A stretch of DNA of 64,000 nucleotides from Atherinomorus stipes (lineage: Eukaryota > Chordata > Actinopteri > Atheriniformes > Atherinidae). Position numbers and translations under genes: made by a program. The stretch is taken from assembly GCA_023101725.1 (NCBI GenBank), contig JALJCO010000034.1:62001-126000 (forward strand), read 5' to 3'. A model generated the notes under the pieces. The model was not told the DNA's origin, ran no database searches, and worked only from the letters and a program-made list of their open reading frames with translations. This document shows, in pieces, positions 23,930 to 34,175 of the stretch. The stretch's first letter is position 1. Each line of letters starts with the position of its first letter.

Positions 23930-24894
23930 GTCTGGAAAAGGTTCTAAAACCATTTCTAAAACTTTGGGACTCCAGAGAACCACAGTGAGAGCCATTCTCC
24001 ACAAATGGTGAAAACATGGAACAGTGGTGAACCTTCCCAGGGGTGGCCGGCCGACCAAAATTACCCCAAGAGCACAGCGACGACTCATCCAAGAGGTCAC
24101 AAAAGACCCCAGAACAACAACCAAAGAACTGCAGGCCTCACTTGCCTCAATTAAGGTCAGCGTTCATGACTCCACCATAAGAAAGAGACTGGGGGGCAAA
24201 AACGGCTGCATGGCAGAGTTCCAAGACCAAAACCACTGCTGAGCAAAAACAACATAAAGGCTCATTTCAGTTCAGCCAGAAAGCATCTTGATGATCCCCA
24301 CAACTTTTGGGAAAATACTCTGTGGACTGATGAGACAAAGGTTGAACATTTTAGATGGTGTAGGTCCCATTACATCTGGCGCAAAAGTAACACCGCATTT
24401 CAGAAAAGGGACATCATACAACATTAAAATATGGTGGTGGAAGTGTGATGGTCTGGGGCTGTTTAGCTGCTTCAGGACCTGGAAGACTTGCTGTGTTATA
24501 TGGAACCATGAATTCTGCTGTCTACCAAAAAATCCTGGAGGAGAATGTCCGGCCATCTGTTGGTGACCTCAAGCTGAAGCGCACTTGGGTTCTGCAGCAG
24601 AACAATGATCCAAAACACACCAGCAAGTCCACCTCTGAATGGCTTAAGAACAACAAAATGAAGACTTTGGAGTGGCCTAGTCAAAGTCCTGACCTGAATC
24701 CGATTGACATGATGTGGCATGACCTTAAAAACGCGGTTCATGCCAATGTGGCTGAATTACAACAATTCTGCAAAGATGAGTGGAACAGAATTTCTCCACA
24801 GCGCTGTAGAAGACTCATTGGCAGTTATCACAAACACTTTGTGATAACTGCCCAAAGTGATGCAGAAACTTTACCGGTGAGTATATACTCCTAG
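23930..24894 (+). pseudogene. Tc1-like transposase, broken
   Basis: The remnants run in order: an N-terminal paired-like DNA-binding half (GGRPTKITPRAQRRLIQEV at about 24042), a catalytic first-D region near 24328-24345, and a C-terminal open frame (24445-24894) with the HxxDNDPKH-type region (here QQNNDPKHTS) and SPDLNPID. Several stops and frame shifts separate them. The last catalytic position, normally E in Tc1 (SPDLNPIE), is D here. The end of the frame runs into unrelated foldback sequence, so the C-terminus is foreign. It is not functional. Confidence 0.85.
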
Positions 24895-24939
24895 AAATAA
24901 GGTCCAGGTTGAAAAAAAAAAAAAAACTTATCCTTTAAA
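24853..24939 (+). repeat. Solo end of foldback family FB (partial copy C)
   Basis: The stretch agtgatgcagaaacttta ... ctcctagaaataaggtccag ... ttatcctttaaa matches the right ends of the foldback elements at 47525-48105 and 53694-54337. Only one end is present. It sits immediately after a 33-nt perfect hairpin (24820-24852). Confidence 0.75.
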
Positions 24940-25069
24940 AATAAAAATCTTCATTTAAAAACTGCATTTTGTGTCTCATATTTAAATTTGTTTGATGATC
25001 TGAAACATATGTGTGAAAAATATGCAAAAAAAAAAAAATCAGGACACAACTTCACACAACTGTATACTC

Positions 25070-25700
25070 ACACAGAGAGAGGGCGCATTCACAAAGCTTT
25101 TTTGATTCAAATCAGAGTCCGTTTGCTCAAAAAGTCTGTTTTGTTAGGGGGAGTTGTGAATGCGCAAATGGACTCTGATCCGGAACAAACAGGTGAACTC
25201 GGTCCGCCTATAAACGCAGGTCTATGTCCGTTTTAAGGGGACCAAATACGGGAAGTGGACTACAGAATTGCAATGGCATTGTGGGTTCAACATTGGGCAT
25301 TGTGGGTAAACGCTACGACATAAACACACGTGTGGGACTGCAGTACTTTTAAAAATGGCTCGGGTCAGACGTGGAGTTACGAGGAAGTAAAAACTTCAAT
25401 GGATAAAAGTATATCCCAGCTCCCCGGGTAAGTACGCACAAAAATAATGTCGTTTTGTGGAGGAAACGGAAGTTGTGAGAACCTTCTTGTTCATTATATG
25501 TCTTGTCCTCGCCTATGGTGAATCCAAATGCAGCACCACCTTTGGAGAGATTGGGAACATTATTCAAAAGGTTTGGCTCGTTTGGCTATTGTGCTACGTG
25601 AACGTGATCTGGGTCTGGAAGACCGCCCCCAGCCAAGCCGAGCCCCCAATCGGACCGAGTCTTCCGGACTATGCTTTCTGAATTCACCCTGAATCCTCAA
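25070..25700. repeat. Unclassified repeat-like stretch
   Basis: Phrases such as gggcgcattcacaaagc, gagtccgtttgctc and gttgtgaatgcgcaaatgga form short inverted relations, and ggaccaaatacgggaagtgg resembles a DNA-transposon interior I have seen in fish. Clean termini were not found. Confidence 0.3.
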
Positions 25701-25835
25701 AGATGAAAGCCACGGGTCCAACCAGCAACGTTCCACAATTTTTTTCCACAAAAAAATATTTACACAGCTAGATTCTTATCAGTTACTTTGGTATTACTAG
25801 GATCAATGCTCATGCAGTACAGTAAATAGACCCCT

Positions 25836-27518
25836 GGGGTCTCATTTATAAAACTGTGCGTATGATCTTTACTACAAGTGTATGTGCACCAAAAACCCAA
25901 AGTTTGGGTGCGCCAAAAATTTTCAGATTGATTAAACCAGGCGTACGCAAAGATCCAAGCAATTCCCCCTTTATAAATCCCACTCTCCCTGGAAGGTGAA
26001 TTTGGCTCATATCCTGCCCCCTACACACTCACATTCTACCATAAATGGTCAATGCAAAGCACCTTATGGATATTTCTGCATATAAATAAGCCAGCTGATC
26101 TGTGGCATTTAAAGCTTCATCGTGGCAACTGAGAAGACAAGAAAATAAAAGTTCACGGAGATTCCAGTTGAGTTGCTTGTTGGTGGTGGAGGCTTGTAAA
26201 AACATTTCAATTAGACTACACAGTGGAATCACAGATGAACAGAAGTGACAGCACGTTGCTGCAGCGGTGAATGACGTCAGTGGTACTTCATTCATCCAAA
26301 CACCGATGGCTCGCTCCACATTGTACGTTGTGGTCAACAGCTGTGCACGGGGATTGAACGGTTCTGGTGGGTCGGTCGGGTCCACTTTAACACATAGATC
26401 TAGGAGTTTCCAAACTTTTTGAGCTACGGCCCCCAAGATACAGATCTGGGCATGAAAAAGTTCCCCTTTCAGCCGACTGCCAGGCACTTACCAGCAACTT
26501 GTCTGCTAAATCAATTGCACAGAGAAATGCCTGTGTGCCCAGGGGAAACGATTTCGGAGCGTAAATGAATGCCCGGAACAAGGACGTTTCCACACGGCAA
26601 GTTTGGACACCGTGCGTGATGACGTGTGCGATAGATCATATCATCCTGCAGCATCTCTACATGTGAGGCTGGACAAGTATCAGAATCTTCATGAATTAGG
26701 AAGATAACGTGACCGTTGGTGGATTATCTGCACAGCTGTAAAAAAGCATGACAAAAAACAACTTAGCTGACCAAAATACTGCCAAGTTGTCATTTTTTAT
26801 TATGAGTTAGGCTATAATTTATTTCTTAAAAAATTGGTACGTTAATATTACAGATTAATCTCCCTGCATTAGCAGATTTATTTTAAGGGCCCTAATAAAA
26901 ATTCTAAATTGTTTTAGTTCACAGCAATTACAATGGTCTGGTTACCCTCTGAAATTATCCAGGAATCCCCAGTTCAGGAAAGGTGGCTGTGGGGAATCTA
27001 TCGATATATCAATCAGTAATAATGGCCCAGGAAATATTTGTGGTCTCTAAAAAATCTCTCCATCCTCATCCTCCTCTTGCCATAATCTCCTAGCAGTGCA
27101 GCGCATCCATTCTGAAGCATTACGCACACGTGTCACCACAGTATTTATGTTCACTCAGTAATTACAAATAGACTGTTGCTACACATCTTGTTAACCTACC
27201 AATAAGTGCCATCTATATATAATTGAGCATATACTGTAGCTCTCTTAAATGAGGCTAGCTCAATCAGGAACACAAGGGGTCTACAAGGGTCTGATATGAT
27301 GGTTAAATACATAAACGTGGCTTAAGTTCATCATCTCACCAGCGGCACCACCAGATTCCCCATCTCCAAAGTGTTTGTGCACCACGTTCAGTTTGCATAC
27401 GGGTGCGCACATTCTCCCGTCAGATTTGTTTTTATGAATCAGAAACTTTGCATGGAAAGTCACTTGCGCCACTTTCAGGCCCGTTTTGTGTGTAAGAAAA
27501 CTTTAAAAATGAGGCCCC
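25836..27518 (-). mobile_element. Harbinger-like DNA transposon, decayed
   Basis: The left end ggggtctcatttataaa and the inverted right end ggggcctcatttttaaa are terminal repeats. On the - strand near 26300 a TTTYNVERAIGVW segment resembles the E-containing motif of PIF/Harbinger transposases (compare STVERCSGVLK in the intact-looking copy at 7 kb). Most of the transposase is unrecognisable. The interior carries a copy of repeat X (26440-26625). No target duplication could be fixed. Confidence 0.6.
26440..26625 (+). repeat. Dispersed repeat X, copy 2
   Basis: It matches 8131-8316 in the same orientation with few differences. Here it lies inside the decayed Harbinger-like element, next to the transposase remnant. 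A - strand open frame (26387-26593) crosses it but has no recognised motif. Confidence 0.6.
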
Positions 27519-28557
27519 GGTCTGATCCTCCGGAGACTGCAGATGGCCCACTGTCAACGCACCTACACCTGAACATCAAACAGACGAATGCAATGATCGG
27601 CTCTAGTTAATCACGAGTCAAATTAAGTTTTCCTTTACAGAATGTTTTTCAGCAGCTGATTTTCTTTTTTTTTTTTTTAGATGTATGAGCTTGTACTTGC
27701 CATGTACCGATATCAGTATCACACCAGTTTATAGCTCCTGTTCAACGCCAAGGAATACATCATCAGGACTCAAACTTTTCCTCTTTCATCCATGACATTG
27801 AGAGTTTTTCAGAGATTTCATCTCACTGCCTGAATTATTAATATGAACTAATGTTTGATAAGAAGTTGCAGAGAAATGAACTGCAGCCGTTTTGGTGAGG
27901 GTGACCTGTCCTGTTAAACATGAAGCAGCAGATTTCCAGTAAAACCACAGCACACACTCAGAAACACATACACACACATGCAAATAAGTTATGCCTACAA
28001 GTGACACAGCAAACTTAAATAGTGTCTCAATTCAAGACATTTCATGTAGAATATAAGCAGGATAGACTCGGAACTGCCTTTTACTAATTGTGAATTATCT
28101 AAACTAAATTGAAAAGAAGTTAAAAAATCTCTATTGATGTTTTTCACCTTATCAGAACAGTTATGGATATCAAATCACCCGTGTTGTGTTTACAAAGAGG
28201 AAAATAATGGTTTTCTTTACGGAAAACGGTTTTCTTTACGGAAAATCCCAGAAATACCCGTTTCTGGGTGTGTCTGATCCTTACAGATGGTCCAGACACC
28301 AAATGTGGCAGGGGTGGGTGGTGCTAATCCTCTCTGAGCACCTGGCTGTCTGTGATACAAAGCAAACGCACCTCCAGTCTGTCGCATCCAGCTGAGAAAC
28401 CACCGAAGTCTGGATTAGAGACCTTTGACGGCGAGCACATCTCTGCCAGATCTTCATATTCACATCTCTCTGCTCTCTGCCCCCTGCTTACAAAGCTTTA
28501 TCTGTATCGTGTTATCAGCCTCTTTTCTTCCTTCCCTCTCTCATTTTTCCTTTTCAG
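27519..28557. other. Unassigned sequence ending in a strong splice acceptor
   Basis: No element is recognised. A 19-bp tandem duplication (ggttttctttacggaaaac twice) lies at 28208-28246. The last 55 bp are a long pyrimidine tract leading to ttttcag (28551-28557). Confidence 0.4.
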
Positions 28558-28597
28558 TCACAAGTCAAAGACAGAGATCGACCCTGACTTCTACTGA
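28558..28597 (+). other. Candidate host terminal coding exon
   Basis: A very strong acceptor (cttccttccctctctcattt, then ttccttttcag) precedes a short open segment that reads HKSKTEIDPDFY and stops at TGA 28595-28597. The composition looks protein-like, but the segment is tiny and nothing identifies the gene. If real it would be a last exon entered after two bases of a codon; no polyadenylation signal was found close downstream. Confidence 0.25.
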
Positions 28598-28926
28598 ATG
28601 GGTTGGGTGGAAGGTTTAGCTGCAGTAGATATACTGTAATACTACCAGAAAAAAAGAGCTGGCCTTCCTTTTTTTTCTTTTATTTGTTTAGGTGATGGAC
28701 TTTTAATGTTTCTTTTGTCCTGGTTTTTACTGCTTCAACTATAAGGCCCAACCACAATCCTCAAGACTGGAAACACATGAGTTTAGTTGTCATTTTCAGC
28801 CATTATTCACTATCAGTCAACCTGAAGAGAGCCGGCCTCGCTAATGATACAGGCATAAGAAGAAAAATGTTCACTTGCTCTAATACCACATTTCTTGTTC
28901 ATTTTAGTGGCAACGTCTCCTGAAAT

Positions 28927-29762
28927 TAGGGCTGGCTGATAAAAATCATCATCAGGATATAATGAGCAGTTCACCTCGGTAACGATAAATGGACGACTCG
29001 TTACAGACTGGATGGGGTGGAGTCACGTGACTACAGACGGTACATGGAGCTCGGTAACATGAGCACAGCCGACCTATAAAACAGCCAAAGCAGCCAAAAA
29101 CTACTTTTATTTTCATTCTATTAAATCGCAGATATTCTGCCTTAACTGGAACTTCATGTGACTTCTTGTTTGGCAGATAACAGGTTCCTCAATAAACACC
29201 CTGGAGATATTTTGGACATTTGTAAGAAGTACTGTGAAACTGAAATACAAAACATACAAATGTTCACATTAATGAATGAATTATTAAATTGAATAACTTA
29301 AATGAGTTTGATTCTTATTTACATATGAGCAAATATTACTTCGTGTCCATGAAAAACAGTGCTGATGTTCTCATTAATTGCACACATGACTATCGATGAA
29401 CATGAATGCTAACTTAACATTGAAAAACCCACAGACAGGCTCACGCAATTAGCTTCGCAACCACTTCCAAAGCGTTTAACACAAACAACATTCCTTCAAA
29501 TGTTTATCACTTTACACTTTACACATCAAATGAACGTCACTGATCATCTACAGACATGTTGTACAGACAACATGCAAAAAATGATGTCGTGTTACAAGAA
29601 ACCACGGCAAGTTTGAGAGAACAAAAACATCCCCTGTGGCAATTTCACTGCCAGCTTTCTTAAAGGGGCCACAGCACCGAACATACTGACGTGAAAAAAA
29701 TGACGTTGGTTATCGTTGTAAATGTTGTTGTCGGCAAATTTTCGGTTTATCGCCCAGCCCTA
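28927..29762. mobile_element. hAT-type non-autonomous element 1 of cluster
   Basis: The left end tagggctggctgataaa and the inverted right end tagggctgggcgataaa are terminal repeats. Flanking octamers cctgaaat (28919-28926) and tctgaaat (29763-29770) are a 7/8 target duplication. The interior is non-coding. Confidence 0.85.
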
Positions 29763-29815
29763 TCTGAAATGTCAGAATTTTACTTTGTAAAATGTCAGCT
29801 CATAAAGTCTGAGAT

Positions 29816-30390
29816 TAGGGATGTTTGATTTTGGCTTTTTTTTTTGTTTTGTTTTTACCGATATTGGATATCTGATATTGTCCAACTCCTCATTTCTGAT
29901 ATCCAATAGCAACTGATACAGATCTCTGCAGACGAACTGTGATTATCTCTCATATTCTGAGAGATACAACTATATTCTGTTCCAAGAGCAAAGATCCCAA
30001 AATATCCTTAATTCAGCCAGAGGAGTTCATGTTGGATGTCTGGCTGCCAGATATCAGATACTAGCAGGTATTAGCCGACATGTGGTTAATTCTAATGTTT
30101 CTGACAACTTAGTAACTTAACCTTCAACTTCAAACCAGACATATTATAAGCAGCTTCAAAGCAAGTCAGTCTGTAGCAGCAGCAGCTGCACCATAGTCAC
30201 ATGACTCTGAAAGGAATGCTGGGAAATGAAGTTCTTCCACAATAACAGGGACTTTTATACATGCTGGACCAATGTTGATGGAACTAGAAATATCAGCCTG
30301 AAAAAATCAGTACTGATATTTTCCAATATCACATTTTAATACCAATATCAGTCAACACTATTGGTAGGGCGATGATATCGGACATCTCTG
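29816..30390. mobile_element. hAT-type non-autonomous element 2 of cluster
   Basis: The left end tagggatgtttgat and the inverted right end cagagatgtccgat pair as terminal repeats, and subterminal gatatc/gatattgg words recur on both arms. Flanking octamers tctgagat (29808-29815) and tctgagac (30391-30398) are a 7/8 target duplication. It belongs to the common agggatgtccgat class of hAT elements. Confidence 0.85.
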
Positions 30391-30439
30391 TCTGAGACTG
30401 CTCTGCCAACTGTTCAGGAGTTTTCAGACCAAAGTTTCA

Positions 30440-31005
30440 CATGAACCAAGGTTTCTAAGCGTATAGTTTCATATCTGTCCATATTCCTGCCGCTTATCTG
30501 GGGTCGGATCGGGGGGGGCAGCTGCCTGAGCAGGAAAGCCCAAACTTCCCCTTTCCTCGGCCACATCCATCAGCTCACCTGGGGGGATCCTGAGGCGATC
30601 CCAGGCCAGCCGAGAGACATAGTCCCTCCAACATGTCCTGGCTCTCCGGGAAGGGACGTGCCTGGAACACCTCACCAAGGAGGCATCCTGACCAGATGCC
30701 CGAGCCACCTCATCTGGCTCCTCTCTATATGGAGGAGCCGCGGCTTTGAGTCGCTCCTGGATGACTGAGCTCCTCACCCTAAGTGAGCGCAACCTGCAAA
30801 GGAAATTCACTTCGACCGCTTGAACCCTCAATCTCGATCTTTTGGTCACGATCCACAGCTAGTGATCATAGGTGAGGGTAGCAATGTAGATCAACCGGCA
30901 AATCGAGAGCTACTCCTCCTGGCTCAGCTCCTTCTTCACCACGACAGACTGATGCAGAGTCTTCGTCACTGCAGATGCTGCATGATGTCTTAGATGAAAT
31001 GCGGG
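30440..31005 (-). pseudogene. 3' end of a LINE (C-terminal ORF and tail)
   Basis: On the - strand a 126-residue open frame (30849-30469) contains TCWRDYVSRLAWDRLRIPP and a proline-rich end (PPDPTPDKRQEYGQI). I recognise this as the common 3'-terminal coding tail of a fish LINE, possibly of the I/Nimb group. Upstream - strand sequence to about 31005 continues the same element. It is cut by the hAT insertion at 31006. Confidence 0.6.
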
Positions 31006-31013
31006 AATGAGGC

Positions 31014-33139
31014 TAGGGCTGAACGATTTCAGGAAAAAATCTAATTGCGATTTTTCTGGGCAACATTGCGATTTCGATTCGATTCACATTTTGTTCAAAT
31101 CAAGCTTCAGTACAATATTTACAATGTACAATAACATTTATGAACATGACAGAAAACTCCATTATATCATCAAAACATTAAAGCTATTACTCTTAGGCTG
31201 CGTACACACCAAACGCAATTTGGGCATCAAAATCGTGCCTGACGCCCAAAGTTGGACGCTTGGTCACTAAAAAGTCAGACGCTTGATTTCCAGCATCTTG
31301 ACGCCCTGATGCGCGGCGAGAGATGTCCAGCCAAGCAGCGCTCGCCGCGCCGTGGGAGGAGCCTCTCCTTTCTCTTTTTCCTTTCACCGGTCTGCACAAT
31401 GACAGATGCAGGAGAGAGAGCGGCTCGGCTTTATGTGATAAATAAAGCAGGGAACGTGATCGTCGGACAGATAAACTGTGATCGGACAGATCACAGTTTA
31501 TCCTCCTCTGTCTTCAGAGAGAGAGGAGATTTCCCTGGTTCTTCTGGGTGTTTCCCCTCCTGTGTGTCTGTGTCATGACTCGCTCTGATTGGTCGACGCC
31601 CCGCGTCAAGACGCCAAATTTCAGATTTTCCAACTCCGGCATCTGCCGCCCGCGACGCGGGAACGCGAGTCAAGCGCTCAAAATCTCAAAACTCGCCGCG
31701 CGATTCGCGCGTAACGCGCCTGGACGTGCCGCGCCCAAAGCTTGCAACCTGCTGCAGGGTTTTTCAGGCCATTGACTTTGCATGTAAACCTGACGCCCTT
31801 GACGCCCAAATCACATTTGGTGTGTACGCAGCCTTAATCAATGATGACAATTAAAGGTGAGATTTATCTCACTTTCCAATGCATTTATTAAAAAAATGCA
31901 TGTACATTCACCGGAACTCCGGGATTTTCAGACTTCCTGCAGTCCTCCTCCCTCTACCACAGTTAATCACCCCACTTACTGCCTTTTTCAAATCAGGTAA
32001 TCTGCATGTTGGTTTACACACTTGAATTTCTAGTGCAAAAAAGACATTATTGTGCAATTTTTAATATTTTAACTATTTCTCATCACAATGCACTGAAAAA
32101 TCTCCAAATAAAAAAAACAATATATTTTCCTTTTACAGTTCTTGTATGGAGGTTACGTTAAGTGAAACATACAAACCAGGGAATTTATCGTGGATTCATA
32201 TGTGCATTAAAATGTAATAAAGTTGTAAAATAAATCTAAACAAACATCAGGTTTTACATCTAACATCATTTTTATGTCATTCTGTCACCTGAACTTGAGG
32301 TGAAGAAGACGACATCATCAATGATCAGGTGGTTTTACCCTGATTGTTTTTATCAGGTCCCATTTCTGACGTTTGGACGCACATTTTTGGCCACAACGGC
32401 GTTCCGTACTCATCCTCTCATGTCCGCTTGAAAAGCAGCAGTAATTACTGTCCTCCTGTTTCTGGTTTAACTGTGTGGCTTAACTAATATCCCAGATAAC
32501 AAGGACAGAGCTTCTGTGTGCTGCCCCGGTTCGCCCCGTTCACGAAGCAAGTCCAGCTTCGTCTCCTTTTACTCAGATCCGCCTAAATACAGATCATTCA
32601 TTTACTCGCCCGCATCGCGCTCGTGTCCACAGCGCAAAGCCCAAAAACTTTATAGGTTAAAAGAAAACTGGTTGGAATTCAGTCGCACTTTTATTCCCAT
32701 TAAAATGATGATATGATTTTACAGATCAGATCATTTTTCACTAGACTGTCTGATCAGCTGATCGCTGCTGGCGACTAAACTGCTGAGTCATGAAATCTGA
32801 CGGCGCAGACAGTTCAGGATTATATTTTACTGAACATTAAATTCCCTCATTTCACGAAGCGGATCAACACACAGAAAGAGGCAGCAGAGGTCTGCAGCCT
32901 CTCTACAACAACGGAACGGAAAGTTAGAAACTGGATGAAGTTCTACCGAAGCCGTTATCTAGTGTAAAGATTACACAGCAGGAGATGCCCATCCCAGCCC
33001 TGAAGCTGATTGGTTAGCTGACCTGTCCATGAGTAACATTCCGCGTCTGATTGGTCAGCTTAGTTGGCTGGTACAGAGACATGATCGCGTGGTCTGAAAT
33101 CGCAATTTCGATCTTAAAACGATAAATCGTTCAGCCCTA
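31014..33139. mobile_element. hAT-type non-autonomous element 3 of cluster, with nested insertion
   Basis: The left end tagggctgaacgatttcagg and the inverted right end tagggctgaacgatttatcg pair closely, with complementary aattgcgattt words just inside. Octamers aatgaggc (31006-31013) and aatgagac (33140-33147) are a 7/8 duplication. The body includes a later TTA-flanked element at 31196-31833. No transposase was recognised. Confidence 0.85.
31196..31833. mobile_element. TTA-flanked, CpG-rich inverted-repeat element (Harbinger-like) nested in hAT
   Basis: Termini ggctgcgtacacaccaaa at both ends are perfect inverted complements, bordered by TTA at 31193-31195 and 31834-31836. A 3-bp TTA duplication fits PIF/Harbinger. 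The interior is CpG-rich, repeats gacgcc and cgcg words, and holds a perfect 14-bp-stem hairpin at 31470-31502. It has no gene. Confidence 0.8.
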
Positions 33140-33522
33140 AATGAGACTGATCATTATAATGGCAGCTGAATGAATCATGATACTCATAATAAAAAGGCAT
33201 AATACGTAATAAACCTAACCTGATATTCACTGTAAAGGTTTTTTGGTTGTGAAATGGTCATCAAATGAAGTGATAAATAAAAAAGGCTGATTTTGACAGT
33301 GATGTATTTGCTGTTGGTCCCCGACATCTCCATCTACCAGCTGGTGGTCTTGTTTTTCTGTTTTTTTGTAGCAAACTGCAGGAACGATGTCAAAATGACA
33401 TTACTCCGTGTACAAAGAGCACGCAGGTGTGAACCACACATCTACACACACACCACCTGTGGGATGGAAGTGCTGCTGTATCTGAGTGGAACTAAAATAG
33501 TTAATCTCCTTTTTCCTTTCAG

Positions 33523-33579
33523 AAGACGTATTCAGCTCCAAGCTGCAGAAGCAGCAGCTCAAGGCTAACTTTTCTCCAG
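33523..33579 (+). other. Candidate host coding exon, 57 bp
   Basis: An acceptor with a good pyrimidine tract (ctcctttttcctttcag, ending 33522) is followed by 57 bp and a consensus donor (ctccag|gtaagtg at 33580). The frame entered after one base reads DVFSSKLQKQQLKANFSP, hydrophilic and protein-like. The length is a multiple of three, so the exon could be skipped without frame change. I cannot name the gene. The LINE that hosts the ERV starts a few tens of bases downstream, in the next intron. Confidence 0.4.
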
Positions 33580-33604
33580 GTAAGTGTATGTGGGTAAAAA
33601 TCCA

Positions 33605-33692
33605 CACCTCAGGGTGCCACAGCTGTGTAAGTCATCTCACTATCGACCCGTGGCACTGACATCCCATCTGGGAAAGACCCTGGAGAGGCTGG
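33605..33692 (+). pseudogene. LINE reverse-transcriptase fragment, left of the ERV
   Basis: The frame from about 33628 reads HYRPVALTSHLGKTLERL, a conserved segment in fish non-LTR elements of the jockey/CR1 kind. It is interrupted exactly at the ERV's 5-bp target duplication (33688-33692) and continues at 42411. Confidence 0.75.
33688..33692. repeat. ERV target-site duplication, left
   Basis: gctgg lies immediately before the LTR. The same word follows the other LTR at 42411-42415. A 5-bp duplication is common for retroviral integrases. Confidence 0.85.
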
Positions 33693-34024
33693 TGTTGGAG
33701 ATTTTTCTATTTCACTACCAACATTAATTATAAAGAACCACACATTAGACACGACGGTCTTTTACAGCTTCTGCAGAAGGGGAGAGAGAGCTTCTCTTAA
33801 GCTGCTCATACAGGTAGAGATAACCAACTCTCTCCGAACTTCTGTGAGCAGAGGCCTGTTTTTATTAAACATAGGTGAGGTCAAGTTGACATTCATTAGA
33901 AGGAGTGGTAAGCTTGTGAAGAGGAGTATACAGGACTTATACTTTGATGTGTCCCGAGCAGAGAATTCAGTGACAGGTGCAGACCAGCACAGCTCATTAG
34001 ATAAAATATGTGAATACCTTAACA
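33693..34024 (-). repeat. ERV 3' LTR
   Basis: 332 bp, TG...CA on either strand. On the - strand it holds TATA-like words (agtataag) and an AATAAA signal (complement at 33861-33866). I compared it base by base with 42079-42410 and found no difference. Confidence 0.95.
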
Positions 34025-34034
34025 TTTCCCTCCT
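34025..34034 (-). promoter_or_regulatory. ERV polypurine tract
   Basis: On the - strand aggagggaaa directly abuts the 3' LTR. This is where plus-strand DNA synthesis is primed in retroviral replication. Confidence 0.8.
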
Positions 34035-34175
34035 GTTTATCAAATGAGGTGTGCTGAATACAAAATATCAAACTAAGACATTTATATACAAATTGTATGA
34101 AAATGAACCTTAAACATCATCAGGCTATCACTTGTTTGGTAACATTTTCGATAGCTGAATCATCAGTAGGAGTTT

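Larger units (their letters stand above)
23733..25062 (+). mobile_element. Tc1/mariner transposon, decayed
   Basis: The termini cagttgtgggaaaaagg (left) and the inverted right end cagttgtgtgaa are bordered by TA at 23731-23732 and 25063-25064. Long inverted arms share the phrase acaaaatgcagtttttgaat with its complement near 24955-24975, which fits the extended-repeat type of Tc1. The right arm has been invaded or converted by a foldback-family end (24853-24939). Confidence 0.85.

Noticed and set aside
26029..26487. 152-residue - strand frame as an intact gene
   Set aside because: Only a short stretch resembles a Harbinger transposase motif; the rest crosses repeat X and has no domain, so it is part of a decayed element.
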